Shown in pieces: positions 22,310 to 23,878 of a stretch of 23,878 nucleotides of DNA. Origin of the DNA: a virus. The notes under the pieces are model-generated. The model saw nothing but the letters and a program-made list of their open reading frames with translations. It was not told the origin of the DNA and searched no databases. Each line of letters starts with the position of its first letter. Position 1 is the first letter of the stretch. The DNA lies in IMG/VR virus record IMGVR_UViG_3300002835_001088, positions 1-23,878 of that record. The stretch is one strand, 5' to 3'. The position numbers were made by a program, and so were the translations under genes.

Positions 22310-22663
22310 GGAAAGGACAAACGCAACGGACATAGCGCGGCACCTAGCGCAAGCCACTAGGCCAGAACGTGAGTTTTGGACACGGCAAACTGTGGGTGTA
22401 GAGCAACTAGCTGAATAGTAAGTATTGGCGCAACTATATGTTGCAGGATAATGAGAAGCTGCCAGTAATGGTGGTGGAAGCCCGAAAGCTATCCGGAAAT
22501 AGGCTTGAAGCAAGCTAGAACATGCTTGTGCTGGTGTGGTGAAATTCCATGCGCTCAGTTTATGAGCGGACAACAATGGCGGGCGATACGGATGCAACCA
22601 GTAATGGGTCCGGGTCAAATCGAACAAGCATCCGTTGCGCTTGTCCTTACCGATTGTGGTAAG
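22310..22663 (+). ncRNA. Candidate large structured RNA (unclassified), leader or independent transcript
   Basis: The segment is visibly richer in G and C than the AT-rich flank. A closing helix joins 22310-22330 to 22631-22651 (19 of 21 pairs). Inside lie hairpins at 22343-22361 (CCTAG/CTAGG), 22362-22379 (7 bp with a GUGA tetraloop), 22381-22394 (5 bp, CAAA loop), 22424-22466 (ATTGGC/GCCAGT enclosing GCAAC/GTTGC at 22430-22444), 22478-22506, 22534-22551, 22552-22568 (CGCTCA/TGAGCG) and 22588-22635 (8 bp). A last hairpin (CTTACC/GGTAAG, 22646-22663) precedes the SD of the 150-aa gene. G-U pairs in several stems would be A-C mismatches on the other strand, which supports plus-strand RNA. I see no RNase P, tmRNA or group I intron core. 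Function is unknown. Confidence 0.6.
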
Positions 22664-22678
22664 AGAAAGAGGAAACAA

Positions 22679-23131
22679 ATGAAGATCATCACTGAAGTCA
22701 AGGCTATTGAAGCCTCTATTAAGTCAATCCAGACAAGGGGTAAGAGCCTTGCGAAGGATATCCATATTGTCGCTGTCTCATGTCTTGCTCATATCGAAAA
22801 GCATGGCGACATAACGTTACTCAATCGCCTTGTCACGGCATTGCCTAGTGGTTGGCGGTCTAATGCTGTTAAGGCTTGGGGAGAAGCCTTTGGCAAGGTC
22901 AATTGGGATAATAAGGCAAAAGCCTTTGTCTATGATAAGAATAAGAAAACTGACCTTGAGGGTGCAATTGAGATTTCACCGGAGGATTTCAAGCCTGAAC
23001 CGGAGTATAAGCCGATGGACCTTGCGGCGGATATTGTCAAGCTTGTGAAAAAGGCTTCTGAGCGTGTCGGTTCTGATAATGATAATGTTCCGGCTGAACT
23101 TCTGAAGAAGCTTCAGGAATTGGTGGCATAA
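22679..23131 (+). CDS. Conserved hypothetical early phage protein, 150 aa
   Basis: I place the start at the ATG at 22679 because AGAGGAAA (22667-22674) is a proper SD and the sequence upstream is structured rather than coding; an in-frame extension to 22505 has no SD. The protein starts MKIITEVKAIEASIKSIQTR. A helical N-terminal part contains AKDIHIVAVSCLAHIEKHGD and LPSGWRSNAVKAWGEAFGKV, then a charged C-terminal tail (FKPEPEYKPMD, ELLKKLQELVA). It resembles a hypothetical protein I recall from other podoviruses, without known function. It is the first gene of the rightward arm. No membrane or catalytic motif is seen. Confidence 0.85.
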   Translation: MKIITEVKAIEASIKSIQTRGKSLAKDIHIVAVSCLAHIEKHGDITLLNRLVTALPSGWRSNAVKAWGEAFGKVNWDNKAKAFVYDKNKKTDLEGAIEISPEDFKPEPEYKPMDLAADIVKLVKKASERVGSDNDNVPAELLKKLQELVA

Positions 23132-23142
23132 GGGGAATTGAC

Positions 23143-23217
23143 TTGACACTAGCAATGTACGGAATAATCTGGGCAACACTGATCTTGTTTTACTTTGCAG
23201 CAAAGGGAGTAGTCTAA
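23143..23217 (+). CDS. 24-aa single-pass membrane mini-protein
   Basis: A TTG start at 23143 fits the SD AGGGGA (23131-23136) at normal spacing and gives 24 residues (MTLAMYGIIWATLILFYFAA, then KGVV). The ATG at 23155 would give 20 residues but lies 18 bases from the SD. Almost all residues form one membrane segment. The stop overlaps the next gene's ATG (TAATG at 23217), as at other real junctions here. A small early membrane peptide could act on the host envelope, but function is unknown. Confidence 0.55.
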   Translation: MTLAMYGIIWATLILFYFAAKGVV

Positions 23218-23426
23218 TGACACTAGTTGTACGCTATCCAAGTAAGAAGGAACTGAGTTCCCACGTGGGAAAACCGTTGAAGTATATCGAAACATCTCTA
23301 TTCGGTCCTGAGTATAGGGATGATGGTATGCTGACGGTGGCAAACCGGCCTCATATCACGGGCATTGGCAGGGAGTTCTTCGCTAATGTCTACATGAAAG
23401 ATGGTCTTATTCAGAAGGTAAAGTAA
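23217..23426 (+). CDS. Conserved hypothetical early protein, 69 aa
   Basis: A 69-residue protein of beta character: VVRYPSKKELSSHVGKPLKY, IETSLFGPEY, then DGMLTVANRP, and it ends YMKDGLIQKVK. The block RYPSKKxL-x-x-VG-PLxYIETS-FGPE resembles small proteins of podovirus early regions that I recall; their function is unknown. It starts in the TAATG overlap with the mini-protein and ends one base before the next gene, so it is part of an early operon. No motif for a catalytic or DNA-binding domain is visible. Confidence 0.8.
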   Translation: MTLVVRYPSKKELSSHVGKPLKYIETSLFGPEYRDDGMLTVANRPHITGIGREFFANVYMKDGLIQKVK

Positions 23427-23427
23427 G

Positions 23428-23661
23428 ATGGCATATAACGGTTGGACTAACAGGGAAACATGGTTGGTTAACCTATGGTTTGGAGAGGATATAGAAACTA
23501 TAGCAACGGATAATAAGGTAACTGCTGAGTGTATCAAGAATCTTGTAGAAGAGCATGTCAGCAATTGCAAAATTACATCTTTATTTATCCTAGATATGCT
23601 AGACCTGTCTTGCATAAACTATGAAGAACTAGCCAATTGCTATGCAGAAGTGAGGGATTAA
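23428..23661 (+). CDS. DUF7249-like early phage protein, 77 aa
   Basis: A 77-residue acidic protein starting MAYNGWTNRETWLVNLWFGE. The NGWTNRETWLVNLWFGD-type opening is the signature of small phage and bacterial proteins that I recall as DUF7249. It continues with helices (AECIKNLVEEHV, YEELANCYAEVRD) and contains several cysteines (four in all). The function is unknown; the family is often found in early regions or near DNA-metabolism genes. It is one base from the preceding gene and two bases before the next start. Confidence 0.85.
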   Translation: MAYNGWTNRETWLVNLWFGEDIETIATDNKVTAECIKNLVEEHVSNCKITSLFILDMLDLSCINYEELANCYAEVRD

Positions 23662-23663
23662 CA

Positions 23664-23878
23664 ATGGAAGATAGCTATATCGTTTATAGTAAGGGCAGGA
23701 AGGAAGCAACTTCCTACGTTGGTCCGGATGCAACTCAGTTGTTCCGTGTGAACATGCTGAAGTCTGCAATCCGATTGTATGTTAAAACTGGTCTGATCCC
23801 AACCCGTGGTATGGGTATTAAGAAGATGCTTAAAGCAGCAGAACAATATACAGGGAGGAAGTATAAAACATCTGAAGC
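23664..23878 (+). CDS. Conserved hypothetical early protein (partial, C-terminus outside window)
   Basis: The ATG at 23664 opens a frame that runs to the window edge without a stop: at least 71 residues, starting MEDSYIVYSKGRKEATSYVG. It has FRVNMLKSAIRLYVKTGL and KKMLKAAEQYTGRKYK, both helical and basic. The pattern Y-x-V-Y-x-x-GRK-x-A-x-SY-x-GPDA-x-x-LFR resembles a small conserved podovirus protein that I recall without known function. It follows the 77-aa gene by two bases in the same operon. Confidence 0.75.
   Translation, partial: MEDSYIVYSKGRKEATSYVGPDATQLFRVNMLKSAIRLYVKTGLIPTRGMGIKKMLKAAEQYTGRKYKTSE

Larger units (their letters stand above)
21573..22678. other. 1.1 kb gene-free divergent control region
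   Basis: No convincing gene lies between the leftward structural operon (21572) and the rightward early genes (22679). From left to right it contains: a leader with a small hairpin (21583-21598) and an AT-rich inverted repeat (21645-21666); a strong leftward sigma70 promoter with operator-like palindrome (21727-21777); an AT-rich zone; a C5/G5 hairpin (21942-21960); a group of CTAGGAATA repeats (21919-22110); a possible rightward -10 (22187-22192); repeats of ATC-C/T-GGT (22209-22265); and a GC-richer structured segment (22310-22663). The frames found across it on either strand have no SD and unlikely composition. Confidence 0.8.

Noticed and set aside
22261-22663. RNase P RNA, tmRNA or group I intron as identity of the structured segment
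   Set aside because: I could not find the conserved RNase P blocks, a tRNA-like 3' end with CCA, or intron P/Q/R/S core elements. An AGAGACTAG on the minus strand near 22290 looked like an intron R element but no partner core was found.
22265-22678. A 137-residue open frame on the minus strand across the control region
   Set aside because: It has no SD, begins next to the early gene start, has a Ser/Cys/Ala-rich unnatural composition, and lies exactly over the structured segment, whose pairing explains the base composition.
22505-22678. N-terminal extension of the 150-aa protein to an upstream ATG (208 aa)
   Set aside because: The extension has no SD, runs through hairpins of the candidate RNA and is Cys/Arg/Gln-rich unlike the rest; the ATG at 22679 has a good SD.
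23143-23171. TTGACA followed by AATAATCT as a promoter before the 69-aa gene
   Set aside because: The -35 is exact but the -10 is poor at allowed spacings, and the TTGACA is better explained as the start of the 24-aa peptide.
1-23878. tRNA genes, CRISPR arrays, insertion sequences, integrase or attachment sites
   Set aside because: I saw no cloverleaf with T-arm and acceptor, no regularly spaced repeats of CRISPR size, no transposase and no integrase frame.

Overview
The window is part of a tailed-phage genome of podovirus type, with a short-tail, T7-like virion architecture. A free phage is more likely than a prophage: no integrase, repressor gene, attachment site or bacterial gene is visible. 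Several small proteins (a Pam3-gp28-type holin, a DUF6127-like membrane protein, a conserved small membrane protein and the GxYAxDGS repeat protein) resemble proteins I associate with phages of Alphaproteobacteria. An alphaproteobacterial host is therefore my best guess, from family resemblance only.

Layout. From about 21.57 kb leftward, everything is on the minus strand and forms one tightly packed structural and lysis block, with many TAATG or ATGA stop/start overlaps. In transcription order it holds: adhesins (116-aa repeat protein, 191-aa fiber, 402-aa fiber, 457-aa BNR protein, a 28-aa mini-ORF and a 676-aa pectate-lyase-fold tailspike); a lysis group (80-aa membrane protein, 124-aa secreted protein, M15 endolysin, holin, 75-aa membrane protein, 44-aa basic protein); packaging (TerS, TerL, portal); head (76-aa protein, scaffold, major capsid protein, 158-aa probable decoration protein); a terminator followed by a promoter; and tail plus ejection genes (206-aa fiber-like protein, tail tubular A, 110-aa protein, tail tubular B, GNAT acetyltransferase, 156-aa internal virion protein and a very large ejection protein cut by the left edge).

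From 22.68 kb rightward, small plus-strand genes of early type begin (150-aa, a 24-aa membrane mini-protein, 69-aa, a DUF7249-like 77-aa protein, and one cut by the right edge). Between the two arms, 21573-22678 is a 1.1 kb divergent control region. It holds a near-consensus sigma70 promoter firing leftward through an interrupted palindrome, a cluster of CTAGGAATA repeats, a short ATCYGGTWAC-like repeat cluster and a GC-richer segment of about 350 nt. That segment can fold into one closed multi-hairpin RNA directly upstream of the first rightward gene.

How it works together (inference). Two strong host-type promoters (about 21.75 kb and 7.94 kb) drive the structural block, so host RNA polymerase rather than a T7-type enzyme probably transcribes the late genes. 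A terminator between the capsid genes and the tail genes, followed at once by a fresh promoter, would let capsid and tail products be set separately. Both promoters carry the same 11-bp AACCGGGGGAA/TTCCCCCGGTT element about 12 nt downstream of the -10 box, which suggests common control. The structured RNA is the best candidate for something undescribed.
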